Below are positions 1 to 7,553 of a stretch of 13,842 nucleotides of DNA, piece by piece (position 1 is the stretch's first letter; every line of letters starts with the position of its first letter). The position numbers were made by a program, and so were the translations under genes. The notes beneath the pieces were generated by a model. It was not told where the DNA came from, ran no database searches, and saw only the letters and a list, made by a program, of their open reading frames with translations. The stretch lies in contig CAJUPN010000018.1 of NCBI GenBank assembly GCA_910588195.1, positions 1 to 13,842 on the forward strand, given 5' to 3'. This stretch comes from an uncultured Bacilli bacterium (GTDB lineage Bacteria; Bacillota_I; Bacilli_A; RF39; UBA660).

Positions 1-55
1 ATATTTAAATTAATTTATCTTTTTATTTAGTGAGTACTTGACAGGTACTAGTATC

Positions 56-985
56 TTATCTACACTTTTTTCCTTGATAAGTATCTCTCTTAACCATCTC
101 TTTATCTATTTCATTAAGTACACAGAATTTCTTTAATAACCAATTTGGTGCAACTAGGTCTTCTTTTACAGGGTCCCCCGTTATTCTATTAATAACAATA
201 TTTTCATTTAAAACTTCTAATTGATTGATAACAATATCAACATATTCCTCTTTTGTTAAAATATGAAAAGATTGCTTTTTATATAAATCTTCTAAATCAG
301 TATTTTTTATGATATGAAGCATATGAATTTTTATTCCGTCTATATCTAATTCGTTCAAATATTTTGCAGTTTCAATCATCATATCTTTTGTTTCATAAGG
401 AAGACCATTAATAATATGAACAACAACTTTAATTCCTCTTGATTTTAATTTTTTAAAACAATCTTCAAAGTTCTTTAAATCATGTCCTCTATTAATTAAT
501 TTTAAAGTTTCTTCATGCATTGATTGGAGACCAAGTTCAATAATTAAGTCAGTTTTATTATTTAATTCTTCTAAATAATCCATAACTTCATCTGTTATAG
601 AGTCACTTCTAGTTGCAATATTCAATCCAACTACATTATCAAGATTTAAAATAGTTTCGTATTTAGCTTTTAATTGATCAAGTGGAGCATATGTATTTGT
701 GTTAGCTTGAAAATAACCTATGTATTTTGCATCAGGCCATTTTTTTAGCATAATACTTTTTACTTCATTGAACTGTGAAATTAAATCTAAATTTTTATTC
801 CCAGCAAAATCCCCACTGCCAAGTCTAGAACAAAATATACAACCTCTAGTTCCAACAGTACCATCTTTATTTGGACATGTAAAACCACCATTTAAACTAA
901 CTTTAAATACTTTAGAATTATATTTCTTCTTATAATAGTAATTTAAAGTATAATATCTTTTATTATCTAAAGTATTTTTAAACAT
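56..985 (-). CDS. TIGR01212-family radical SAM protein (YtqA/YhcC-like)
   Basis: The 309-aa protein has the radical SAM cysteine cluster near its N-terminus (C37, C49, C52, in the pattern C-x11-C-x2-C) that binds the [4Fe-4S] cluster. It is preceded by the family's N-terminal stretch RYYTLNYYYKKKYNSKVFK. The rest reads as a radical SAM barrel (GYFQANTNTYAPL; IATRSD; IIELGLQS; INRGHD; VVHIINGLPYE; KIHMLHI), all close to B. subtilis YtqA and E. coli YhcC, and the length is normal for the family. It should be cytosolic. From memory, YtqA has been linked to wobble-uridine modification of tRNA in Gram-positive bacteria; the usual partner methyltransferase (YtqB/MnmM) is not next to it here. The ATG start is supported by AAGGGTG just upstream (993-999) and a good promoter. 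The family call is firm; the substrate is inferred. Confidence 0.9.
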   Translation of the reverse strand: MFKNTLDNKRYYTLNYYYKKKYNSKVFKVSLNGGFTCPNKDGTVGTRGCIFCSRLGSGDFAGNKNLDLISQFNEVKSIMLKKWPDAKYIGYFQANTNTYAPLDQLKAKYETILNLDNVVGLNIATRSDSITDEVMDYLEELNNKTDLIIELGLQSMHEETLKLINRGHDLKNFEDCFKKLKSRGIKVVVHIINGLPYETKDMMIETAKYLNELDIDGIKIHMLHIIKNTDLEDLYKKQSFHILTKEEYVDIVINQLEVLNENIVINRITGDPVKEDLVAPNWLLKKFCVLNEIDKEMVKRDTYQGKKCR

Positions 986-1006
986 AAGAACACACCCTTA
1001 ACAAAT

Positions 1007-1034
1007 ATTATAGTACTAAACTTCTAATAATCAA
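1007..1034 (-). promoter_or_regulatory. Promoter of the radical SAM gene
   Basis: On the minus strand, TTGATT (1029-1034) and a perfect TATAAT (1007-1012) are separated by 16 bases, about 20 bases upstream of the ATG. It lies just after the terminator of the upstream minus-strand gene, so the two genes are separate units. Confidence 0.65.
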
Positions 1035-1039
1035 ACAAT

Positions 1040-1064
1040 AAAAAAGAAGATCTATCCTCTTCTT
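1040..1064 (-). terminator. Terminator overlapping the end of the 248-aa gene
   Basis: Read on the minus strand, AAGAAGA (1058-1064) and TCTTCTT (1044-1050) form a 7-bp stem around a 7-base loop, running into six T (1040-1045). The 5' arm and loop contain the last Arg-Arg-Gly codons and the TAG stop (1052-1054), so the hairpin is partly coding. Confidence 0.65.
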
Positions 1065-1798
1065 AAAAGTTGTTTGTTTTTTTCTGCTAAATGATAACTC
1101 TGTTTTAATTCTTGTTCTATTCTTTCTCTAATAAATAGGTAAGGAAGTTTATCATCATCGTCGGTAAAATCTTGAATCGATCTCAAATATACATTTGAAA
1201 CTCTTTCTCCTAAATAATTCATTTTAAATATAGCTTGATCTTTTAAAGTAGAATCTTCATCAACAGCTATAATGTCTGTTACCAAAAAGAAATCATCATC
1301 AATAACGTCAATCATCGAATATTCAATACATGCAATATCTGAACTTTCTAAAGAGAAAAGACAGCAGGCATTCTCTTTTGCAGAAATCACTAAAGCTTTA
1401 GGAGAAAAAGCAATTGGAACCCCTGGAATTTTAGATCTTTCTTTAAAAACAGTTTCATTGTATAAACATTGAAAATCAATTTGCACAAATTCTTTACTAA
1501 AGATAGTCTTTTCAAAATTAGCTTTTTCAACTTCAACAATAAGATGAGTTCCCACCATTGTAATATTTTTTACATTTTCATTTAAAAATATTGAAGGACA
1601 ATTATCGACAATTTCATATCTAGTAGACTGCTTATTATTAATTCTTTTTATAATTGCCAAACATTCATAAGTAGACTCATCTCTTCTTATAACATTTACG
1701 CGAGCTATTGCAAATCCATTTTCAAAACTTAATGTTTTTAGTTTCTCTTCATTAATAAAACATTTATCAAATTTATAATTATCAATAATAAATTCCAA
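1052..1798 (-). CDS. Hypothetical acidic protein, 248 aa
   Basis: I do not recognise this protein. It has no signal peptide or membrane segment. The first 200 residues alternate in short hydrophobic strands (for example NITMVGTHLIVEVEK and ALVISAKENACCLFSLE), suggesting a mostly beta fold. An acidic stretch (DFTDDDDK) follows, then a charged C-terminal helix (RERIEQELKQSYHLAEKNKQLLRRG). The start is TTG (1796-1798): an in-frame TGA lies three codons upstream, and AAAGGA sits 9 bases before the TTG. An ATG-ATG pair in another frame overlaps this start and opens only an 8-codon ORF. The gene has its own promoter, diverges from the membrane protein gene to its right, and ends in a terminator hairpin. 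Confidence 0.7.
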   Translation of the reverse strand: MEFIIDNYKFDKCFINEEKLKTLSFENGFAIARVNVIRRDESTYECLAIIKRINNKQSTRYEIVDNCPSIFLNENVKNITMVGTHLIVEVEKANFEKTIFSKEFVQIDFQCLYNETVFKERSKIPGVPIAFSPKALVISAKENACCLFSLESSDIACIEYSMIDVIDDDFFLVTDIIAVDEDSTLKDQAIFKMNYLGERVSNVYLRSIQDFTDDDDKLPYLFIRERIEQELKQSYHLAEKNKQLLRRG

Positions 1799-1838
1799 AA
1801 TTCATCATCCTTTAACAAAAAACTTTTCTTAAGTGAAT

Positions 1839-1868
1839 ATTATATAACATAAATATATTAAAGGTAAA
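1839..1868 (-). promoter_or_regulatory. Candidate promoter of the 248-aa gene
   Basis: On the minus strand there is a perfect TATAAT (1839-1844). TTTACC (1863-1868) lies 18 bases upstream as a weak -35. It is correctly placed about 40 bases before the TTG start. Confidence 0.45.
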
Positions 1869-1872
1869 GAAA

Positions 1873-1894
1873 TTTGTTTACTTTAATAAACAAA
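1873..1894. repeat. 8-bp inverted repeat in the divergent intergenic region
   Basis: TTTGTTTA (1873-1880) is repeated as its perfect complement TAAACAAA (1887-1894) with a 6-base spacer. It lies between two divergent genes and overlaps the -35 and spacer of the proposed rightward promoter. It may be an operator, but AT-rich repeats of this size also arise by chance. Confidence 0.4.
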
Positions 1895-1902
1895 AGTATT
1901 AT
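1874..1902 (+). promoter_or_regulatory. Candidate promoter of the 534-aa membrane protein gene
   Basis: TTGTTT (1874-1879) and TATTAT (1897-1902) are spaced by 17 bases, about 23 bases before the ATG. The -35 match is weak. The placement argues against the upstream TTG at 1874 being the start codon. Confidence 0.4.
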
Positions 1903-1924
1903 TATAAGCATAAGAGGTGAACTA

Positions 1925-3529
1925 ATGAAAAAAAATTATATTATAGCAAGTATTTTGCAAATCGTTTTAATGGCTTTAGGTTATTATATATTCCTACCAC
2001 CATTAAATATTCAAGCAATATCTTTTTGGGTATTCTTTATAGCGTCTGTTTGTATGTTTATTTTTATATTTGCAATAGCTGCATCAACTAGTGAGGTTGT
2101 TAGAATAACTAATAACTCAAAAATGAGGGATTTACCTAAGGTAATATCTATTCCTAGTATGCTTATATCAATTATAATTGCTGTTATTCTTATCGTTAAT
2201 GTTGCATGTTCTCCATTATTTAACGCTGGAAGTTATTCAAGAAGAATTATAATTGATGAAACAAAGGAATTCTCTAATGACATAGCTGAGGTAGACTTTA
2301 ATACACTTCCTTTATTAGATCGTGATTCATCAGAAAAATTAGGTGATCGAGTAATGGGACAAATGAGTGAATTAGTAAGTCAATATTATGTTTCAAATCA
2401 ATATACTCAAATTAACTATAATAATGAAATAACTCGTGTTACTCCACTTGAATATGCTGATATTATAAAGTGGTTTACAAACAGAAAAGATGGGGTAAAA
2501 GGATATATAAAGGTTAATTCAGTTAATGGTAATACTGAATTAGTTAAACTAGAAAAAGGTATGAAATATATGCCAAGTGCATATTTCAATGAAAATTTAA
2601 ATCGTCGTTTAAGATTTGCTTATCCTACAACTGTTTTTGGAGATGCTAAATTCGAAATTGACAATGACGGAAATCCTTATTGGATAGTACCAACTTATAG
2701 TTATACTGCTGTAGGATTAAAGACAAAAGTTAGTGGAGCGATTATTTTTAACCCAATTGATGGTACATCAAAAAAATATAAAATGGAAGATGTTCCAACT
2801 TGGGTTGATAACGCAATTAATGCCGAACTTTTAATTGAGCAAATAGATGATTGGGGAAATTATAAAGGTGGATTCTTAAATAGCATTTTTGGTCAAAAGA
2901 ATGTTGTTAATACAACAAAAGGCTATAATTATTTAGCAATGAATGATGACATATATCTTTATACTGGTATAACTAGTGTAATGAGTGACGAGTCTAATTT
3001 AGGCTTTATACTTTCAAATATGCGTACAGGAGAAACAAACTTTTATGCTGTAGCAGGAGCAGAAGAATACAGTGCCATGGCTTCGGCTCAAGGTCAAGTA
3101 CAACAAATGCAATATGTTTCAACCTTCCCATTACTAATAAATTTAAATAATAAGCCTACATATCTTGTAAGTTTAAAAGATGCTGCAGGATTAGTTAAAA
3201 TGTATGGTTTTGTAGATGTTCAAGATTATCAAAAAGTTGTAGTAACTGATGCTTCAAAGGGAATAGAAACTGCTAGTCAAAATTTCTTACAAAGCTATGC
3301 TGAAGAAATTAGCGACAATATATTAACTAAAAAAGATATAACTGTAAAAAACATAAAGTCAGCTACAAAATCAGGAAATACTTATTATTATATAACTGAT
3401 CAAGACTCTAAAAAATATGTAGCTTCAATTGAATTAGGAGATAAGCTAGCATTTACAAGTGTTGGGGATAAACTTACAATTGGTTATTATGATATAAAAG
3501 AGATTACAGAAGTTGTTAAAATATATTAG
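1925..3529 (+). CDS. Membrane protein with three TM segments and a large extracytoplasmic domain
   Basis: This 534-aa protein is of unknown function. Three hydrophobic segments are clear: residues ~4-24, ~31-53 and ~72-96. About 435 hydrophilic residues follow and probably lie outside the membrane. That domain is Tyr- and Asn-rich. It carries an extended strand block (NPYWIVPTYSY..., SGAIIFNPIDG), then MRTGETNFYAVAGAEEYSAM and NKPTYLVSLKDAAGLVKMYGFVDVQ, and ends in a small beta-like unit (GDKLAFTSVGDKLTIGYYDI). The paired strands are loosely reminiscent of PepSY-type domains; this is only an impression. The reading frame is open from a TTG at 1874, but that start overlaps the promoter. ATG 1925 is chosen because AGAGGTGA (1913-1920) precedes it and it gives a normal MKKN N-terminus. 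A terminator follows the stop at once, so the gene is monocistronic. Confidence 0.75.
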   Translation: MKKNYIIASILQIVLMALGYYIFLPPLNIQAISFWVFFIASVCMFIFIFAIAASTSEVVRITNNSKMRDLPKVISIPSMLISIIIAVILIVNVACSPLFNAGSYSRRIIIDETKEFSNDIAEVDFNTLPLLDRDSSEKLGDRVMGQMSELVSQYYVSNQYTQINYNNEITRVTPLEYADIIKWFTNRKDGVKGYIKVNSVNGNTELVKLEKGMKYMPSAYFNENLNRRLRFAYPTTVFGDAKFEIDNDGNPYWIVPTYSYTAVGLKTKVSGAIIFNPIDGTSKKYKMEDVPTWVDNAINAELLIEQIDDWGNYKGGFLNSIFGQKNVVNTTKGYNYLAMNDDIYLYTGITSVMSDESNLGFILSNMRTGETNFYAVAGAEEYSAMASAQGQVQQMQYVSTFPLLINLNNKPTYLVSLKDAAGLVKMYGFVDVQDYQKVVVTDASKGIETASQNFLQSYAEEISDNILTKKDITVKNIKSATKSGNTYYYITDQDSKKYVASIELGDKLAFTSVGDKLTIGYYDIKEITEVVKIY

Positions 3530-3532
3530 AAT

Positions 3533-3554
3533 AGAAGCATTTGCTTCTTTTTTT
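3533..3554 (+). terminator. Rho-independent terminator after the membrane protein gene
   Basis: AGAAGC (3533-3538) pairs with GCTTCT (3543-3548) around a 4-base loop, followed by a run of seven T ending at 3554. It begins four bases after the stop codon. Confidence 0.8.
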
Positions 3555-3563
3555 ATGCAATAC

Positions 3564-3592
3564 TTGAAAAAATCATATCAATATAGTAAAAT
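3564..3592 (+). promoter_or_regulatory. Promoter of the LRR lipoprotein gene
   Basis: TTGAAA (3564-3569) and TAAAAT (3587-3592) are spaced by 17 bases, each one base off consensus, about 30 bases before the ATG. Confidence 0.6.
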
Positions 3593-3622
3593 AAGCAAAG
3601 TTTATTGAAAGGGGAAATTATC

Positions 3623-5158
3623 ATGAAAAATTTAAAAGTTTATTTAGCAACATTATTATTATCTTCTTCAATGATAATTACTAGTTGTTCAGCTGAATTA
3701 AATGAAGAAGATAAAGCAGTTTCTTCTTTTGACGAAGCTTTTTCTACTTCATTAGAAGTAATGGAAAAAGCATCAGCTATTGTTAAGGAGGAATTAAAAC
3801 GCGAAAAAGAAGATCAAGAAGCATTTGAGAAAGTAATATCAAACCCAGAATTCATAGATACAAATGAATTTAAACAAATTAATTGTATTTCAATTACTTG
3901 GGACAACATAAAAAAATGTTTTTCTGTTGAGTGTTCTAAAGATGACTCCATTTATACAGTTCCACTTCCAGACGAAAGATTAGTAGGTTACATGTTGAAA
4001 AATTGTCATGTAGAATATATAAATTTTTATGATATAGAGAATGCAGAAGTTATCCAAGAATTATCATCACTTGAAAATGTTAAGGAAATTTCAATATTTG
4101 ACGCAAAAGTTTCTGATTTAGAAATATTAAAGAAATTTACATCATTGGAGAGAATAAGATTGGAAAACTGTCCCAATATAACAGATATAAGCTTTTTTGA
4201 AGAACTTCCAAATATTACAACAGTTGAACTTTTAGGGACATCAGCAACTGATTTAACTCCATTAAGTAAGTGTGTTAATTTAAAAGCAGCGAACTTAAGA
4301 TGTAATGAATTCACTAATCCAGAAGTATTAAAAGATTTAGAGTATTTGACATCGATAAAATTAGAATATAATAAAATAAGTAATGTTAATCAATTATCTT
4401 CACTTATTTCAAAGGGACTAATTTCTAAAGAAGTAGCTGATTCAATTGTTGAAACAACAACGAATCATAAGCTTTTATTTTCAACTGGAGATTCGAATGG
4501 GGTAGCATTAAGAGTTAACTATTTTGAAGCTCAAAAAGAGTATTATGCTGAAGTATTAGATGAATCAGGAGCAGTCATAGCACTTATTTTTACTGATGAA
4601 CCATATAATTTTTATGATATCTCAGAAAAAATTGGCGAGGCTAAATATTTAAGTATTAAAAATTTTCCCAAAGAAGGTTACATCCATCATTTGAGTAATC
4701 TTGACAAATACACTACAATCGATATTAAAAATTGTGATTTCGAAAATTTCTTTATAACAAGAGGAGTTGAATACTTAAACATATATAATTGTCCCAATTT
4801 AACAGGTTGTTTAAAAGTGATTTATACTTCTGTATTTTCAAATTTAAAATATCTAAGTATAAAAAATACTGGACTTGATTCAATAGAAGGTCTTAATCTA
4901 TGCAAAGACTTAGAAGTTATAGACCTTCAATATAACAATTTTTCAAACTATGATTTTATTAAAGATGCACGAGGATTAAAAACAGTTACGGTTACTTTAG
5001 ATAATGACAATATTGATACTAGTATTTTTGAAAATCTTTTATCAAAAGAAGTAAACGTAAATGTTTATGAAATAATAGGATCAGAAGATTTAGGAGAAGA
5101 AGATAGTACATATTCAAAAAATAGGGAAAGTACCCGTTTATTAGAAAGAGCAAAATAA
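3623..5158 (+). CDS. Leucine-rich-repeat lipoprotein
   Basis: This 511-aa exported lipoprotein has a short Lys-containing N-terminus, a hydrophobic core (VYLATLLLSSSMI) and a lipobox ITSC with the modified cysteine at C22. A charged, helical, possibly coiled region covers ~28-72. Two blocks of SDS22/internalin-type repeats of about 22 residues follow. Block one (~152-260) contains units such as LERIRLENCPNITDIS, ITTVELLGTSATDLTPL and LTSIKLEYNKISNVNQL. Block two (~337-460) contains YLNIYNCPNLTG, LKYLSIKNTGLDSIEGL and LEVIDLQYNNFSNYDFI. A non-LRR insert (~265-335) lies between them. Such proteins usually display a binding surface on the cell; no ligand can be named. The TTG at 3605 is rejected because ATG 3623 has AAAGGGG 8 bases upstream and starts the signal peptide cleanly. 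The terminator hairpin overlaps the stop codon. Confidence 0.85.
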   Translation: MKNLKVYLATLLLSSSMIITSCSAELNEEDKAVSSFDEAFSTSLEVMEKASAIVKEELKREKEDQEAFEKVISNPEFIDTNEFKQINCISITWDNIKKCFSVECSKDDSIYTVPLPDERLVGYMLKNCHVEYINFYDIENAEVIQELSSLENVKEISIFDAKVSDLEILKKFTSLERIRLENCPNITDISFFEELPNITTVELLGTSATDLTPLSKCVNLKAANLRCNEFTNPEVLKDLEYLTSIKLEYNKISNVNQLSSLISKGLISKEVADSIVETTTNHKLLFSTGDSNGVALRVNYFEAQKEYYAEVLDESGAVIALIFTDEPYNFYDISEKIGEAKYLSIKNFPKEGYIHHLSNLDKYTTIDIKNCDFENFFITRGVEYLNIYNCPNLTGCLKVIYTSVFSNLKYLSIKNTGLDSIEGLNLCKDLEVIDLQYNNFSNYDFIKDARGLKTVTVTLDNDNIDTSIFENLLSKEVNVNVYEIIGSEDLGEEDSTYSKNRESTRLLERAK

Positions 5159-5173
5159 AATTGCTCTTTTTTT
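5145..5173 (+). terminator. Terminator overlapping the end of the LRR lipoprotein gene
   Basis: AAAGAGCAA (5145-5153) pairs with TTGCTCTTT (5161-5169) and runs into T residues to 5173. The 5' arm is the last codons (Glu-Arg-Ala-Lys) and the loop contains the TAA stop. Confidence 0.8.
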
Positions 5174-5191
5174 ATGTCGATAAAGTGTTAT

Positions 5192-5219
5192 AAGTATTTA
5201 AAAATATAAATAAATACTT
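5192..5219. repeat. 9-bp inverted repeat across the tex promoter
   Basis: AAGTATTTA (5192-5200) and its perfect complement TAAATACTT (5211-5219) flank a 10-base spacer. They cover the -35 and reach the edge of the -10 element of tex. It may be an operator, but the AT-only spacer and composition make chance a real alternative. Confidence 0.4.
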
Positions 5220-5225
5220 TATAAT
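5197..5225 (+). promoter_or_regulatory. Promoter of tex
   Basis: TTTAAA (5197-5202) and a perfect TATAAT (5220-5225) are spaced by 17 bases, about 22 bases upstream of the ATG. Confidence 0.6.
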
Positions 5226-5247
5226 CTATAATGATGGAGTGATAAAG

Positions 5248-7410
5248 ATGAATAATGAATTAATAATTAATGAACTGATTACTAGTTTACAAATATCAAA
5301 AAAACAAATAGAAGCTACATTGGGCCTTTTAGAAGAAGGAGCAACTATTCCTTTCATAGCTAGATATAGAAAAGATGTCACAGGAGCATTAGATGAAAAT
5401 CAAATCAAGGCAATTGGTGACTTATATTCCTACTATCAAAACTTGTTAGAAAGGAAAGAAGCCGTAATACGTTTAATAGATGAAAAAGGACTTTTAACAG
5501 ATGAATTAAAAGAGCAAATAATGTCTGCTAAAAAGTTAACAGAAGTTGAGGATTTATATCGTCCTTATAAAGAAAAGAAAAAGACTAAAGCTAGTGAAGC
5601 AATCAATGCTGGACTTGAACCACTAGCAAAAATGATAATGTCATTTCCAACAACTGGCAGTCTAGATGAAATGGCTAAAAAGTTTTTGAATGAAAAGATA
5701 ACAAATATAGACAGTGCTTTAGAAGGAGCAGGATATATCATTGCTGAGTGGATTAGTGATAATGCTAGTTATAGAAAGTGGATTAGAAATTATGTTTTTA
5801 ATAATGGTATTATAAAATCAAAATTAAAAAAGACCGCTAATGATGAAAAGAAATTATATGATATGTATTATGATTTCCAAGAAAGTGTTAAGTATATAAA
5901 ACATTATCGAATTTTAGCTATTAACCGTGGTGAAAAAGAAAAAATATTAACTGTTTCTATTGACATGGAAGAGGATGCTATAAAAGAATATCTAGAAAAA
6001 AAGATGATTAAAAACAGTAATTCTTTTGTCTGTGATTTAGTAAAATCAAGCATTGAAGACTCTTTAAAGAGACTTGTTTTACCAAGTATTGAAAGAGAAA
6101 TAAGAAGTGAGATAACAGATTCAGCTGAAGCAAAAGCGATAGAAACTTTTGGGATTAATCTTGAACATCTTTTACTTACACGACCTATTAAGGGGATGAC
6201 TGTACTTGGCTTTGATCCAGGGTATGTTAATGGATGTAAATTAGCTGTAGTTGATCCTTCAGGAAAATATATAGATTCTACAGTTATAAAACCATTCTTA
6301 AACTCTAATCAAGAACAAAATATTCAAACTAGCAAATTAATTGTAAAAAAACTAATAGAAGATTATAAAATAGATATTATTTCTATTGGAAATGGGACTG
6401 CATCTAGAGAATCAGAAAAGTTCTGTGCAGAGCTTATAAATGAATACAATCTTAATTGCAAATACATAATTACTTCTGAAGCAGGAGCATCAATTTATTC
6501 TGCTTCAAAACTAGCTATCGAGGAATTCCCCGATTTAGCTGTTGAAAAGAGAAGTGCTGTATCAATTGGTAGAAGAATTCAAGATCCTTTATCAGAATTA
6601 GTTAAAATTGATCCAAAATCAATAGGTGTTGGAGAATATCAATATGATGTTAATCAAAAAGAATTATCATCTGCTCTAGATTTTACTACCTCAAAAGTAG
6701 TAAATGAAGTAGGTGTAAATATTAATACTTCATCAAAAAGTATTTTAAGGTATGTTTCAGGATTAACTAAGTCAGTTATTGACAACATTATAAAATATAA
6801 GGAAGAGCATAAAATAAAAAATCGTGAAGAAATAAAAAAAATAAAAGGAATTACTCCCAAAGTATATGAGCAAGCAATTGGCTTTTTAAGAATACCTGAT
6901 GGAGATAATTTATTAGATAATACAGGAATTCATCCCGAAAGTTATGAAGTAGCAGAGTCTCTTTTAAAAGAACTTGATTTAAATATTGAAGATATTAATA
7001 CTAACAGTTTCAAAGAAAAATTACAAAATGCTAAAGTCGAAGATTTAGTACATAAATTGAATAGTAATGAATATACTATAACAGATATCATTAAAGAATT
7101 GCTCACTCCAGGGTTAGATCCAAGAGATGAGTTAGAAAGCCCAATCCTAAAGAGTGATATACTTCATATTGAAGATTTACGTATTGGAATGGAGCTAGAG
7201 GGAACAGTAAGAAATGTTGCCTCATTTGGAGCCTTCGTAGACATTGGGCTACATGATGATGGATTAATTCATATATCAAAAATGAGTAAGTCGTTTGTCA
7301 AAAATCCCAATGATATTCTAAATGTAGGAGATATCATAAAATGTTATGTTGATGGTATAGATTTAGAAAAGCAAAAGGTTCAATTAAGTTTAATAAAAGA
7401 AAAAAATTAA
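5248..7410 (+). CDS. tex: Tex transcription accessory / S1 RNA-binding protein
   Basis: This 720-aa cytosolic nucleic-acid-binding protein matches the usual Tex length (about 720). The N-terminal helical region has the family signature TIPFIARYRKDVTGALDENQ (~33-52) and LTEVEDLYRPYKEKKKTKA. A YqgF/RNase H-like domain starts near residue 316 (VLGFDPGYVNGCKLAVVD). Helix-hairpin-helix motifs lie at ~490-560 (TTSKVVNEVGVNINTSSKSIL; KIKGITPKVYEQAIGFLRI). A C-terminal S1 domain covers ~644-715 (LRIGMELEGTVRNVASFGAFVDIGLHDDGLIHIS). Tex is associated with transcription and RNA handling in diverse bacteria. An in-frame GTG at 5239 is possible, but ATG 5248 is preferred: GGAG (5236-5239) lies 8 bases upstream of it and would overlap the GTG. 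No terminator separates tex from the tRNA promoter, so read-through into the tRNAs is possible. Confidence 0.96.
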   Translation: MNNELIINELITSLQISKKQIEATLGLLEEGATIPFIARYRKDVTGALDENQIKAIGDLYSYYQNLLERKEAVIRLIDEKGLLTDELKEQIMSAKKLTEVEDLYRPYKEKKKTKASEAINAGLEPLAKMIMSFPTTGSLDEMAKKFLNEKITNIDSALEGAGYIIAEWISDNASYRKWIRNYVFNNGIIKSKLKKTANDEKKLYDMYYDFQESVKYIKHYRILAINRGEKEKILTVSIDMEEDAIKEYLEKKMIKNSNSFVCDLVKSSIEDSLKRLVLPSIEREIRSEITDSAEAKAIETFGINLEHLLLTRPIKGMTVLGFDPGYVNGCKLAVVDPSGKYIDSTVIKPFLNSNQEQNIQTSKLIVKKLIEDYKIDIISIGNGTASRESEKFCAELINEYNLNCKYIITSEAGASIYSASKLAIEEFPDLAVEKRSAVSIGRRIQDPLSELVKIDPKSIGVGEYQYDVNQKELSSALDFTTSKVVNEVGVNINTSSKSILRYVSGLTKSVIDNIIKYKEEHKIKNREEIKKIKGITPKVYEQAIGFLRIPDGDNLLDNTGIHPESYEVAESLLKELDLNIEDINTNSFKEKLQNAKVEDLVHKLNSNEYTITDIIKELLTPGLDPRDELESPILKSDILHIEDLRIGMELEGTVRNVASFGAFVDIGLHDDGLIHISKMSKSFVKNPNDILNVGDIIKCYVDGIDLEKQKVQLSLIKEKN

Positions 7411-7428
7411 AAAATTTCAAAAAAAGTA

Positions 7429-7457
7429 TTGCAATTAACATGAATCATGGTTATAAT
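7429..7457 (+). promoter_or_regulatory. Promoter of the tRNA-Gly/tRNA-Asn operon
   Basis: TTGCAA (7429-7434) and a perfect TATAAT (7452-7457) are spaced by 17 bases, ending 18 bases before the first tRNA base. Confidence 0.7.
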
Positions 7458-7465
7458 GTTAATTG
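7432..7465. repeat. 10-bp inverted repeat embracing the tRNA promoter
   Basis: CAATTAACAT (7432-7441) and its perfect complement ATGTTAATTG (7456-7465) flank a 14-base spacer. The left arm overlaps the end of the -35 and the right arm covers the end of the -10 and the expected start site. This is the longest perfect promoter-centred repeat I saw in the window. Confidence 0.5.
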
Positions 7466-7475
7466 TCTACTTGAT

Positions 7476-7549
7476 GCGGGTGTAGTTTAATGGTAGAGCT
7501 TCAGCCTTCCAAGCTGATAACGTGGGTTCGATTCCCATCACCCGCTCCA
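7476..7549 (+). tRNA. tRNA-Gly (anticodon TCC)
   Basis: The complete cloverleaf includes an encoded CCA. Acceptor arm GCGGGTG (7476-7482) pairs with CACCCGC (7539-7545), with discriminator T7546 and CCA 7547-7549. The anticodon stem TCAGC/GCTGA encloses the loop CTTCCAA, with anticodon TCC at 7508-7510. The T arm carries GTGGG-TTCGATT-CCCAT. It is the first gene of a two-tRNA unit. Confidence 0.95.
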
Positions 7550-7553
7550 GGAT

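Noticed and set aside
33..49. Small hairpin AGTAC-7-GTACT after the radical SAM gene
   Set aside because: Only a 5-bp stem with no U tract in either direction, so not called as a terminator. The TTGACA within it has no matching -10.
720..935. 71-aa plus-strand ORF inside the radical SAM gene
   Set aside because: Antisense shadow of a well-supported gene, with no ribosome binding site and no recognisable product.
1272..1472. 66-aa plus-strand ORF inside the 248-aa gene
   Set aside because: Antisense shadow; low-complexity Ser/Lys product and no start signals.
4027..4314. 95-aa minus-strand ORF inside the LRR lipoprotein gene
   Set aside because: Antisense shadow of repeat codons; no ribosome binding site or family match.
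6654..6860. 68-aa minus-strand ORF within tex
   Set aside because: Antisense shadow of the helix-hairpin-helix region of Tex.
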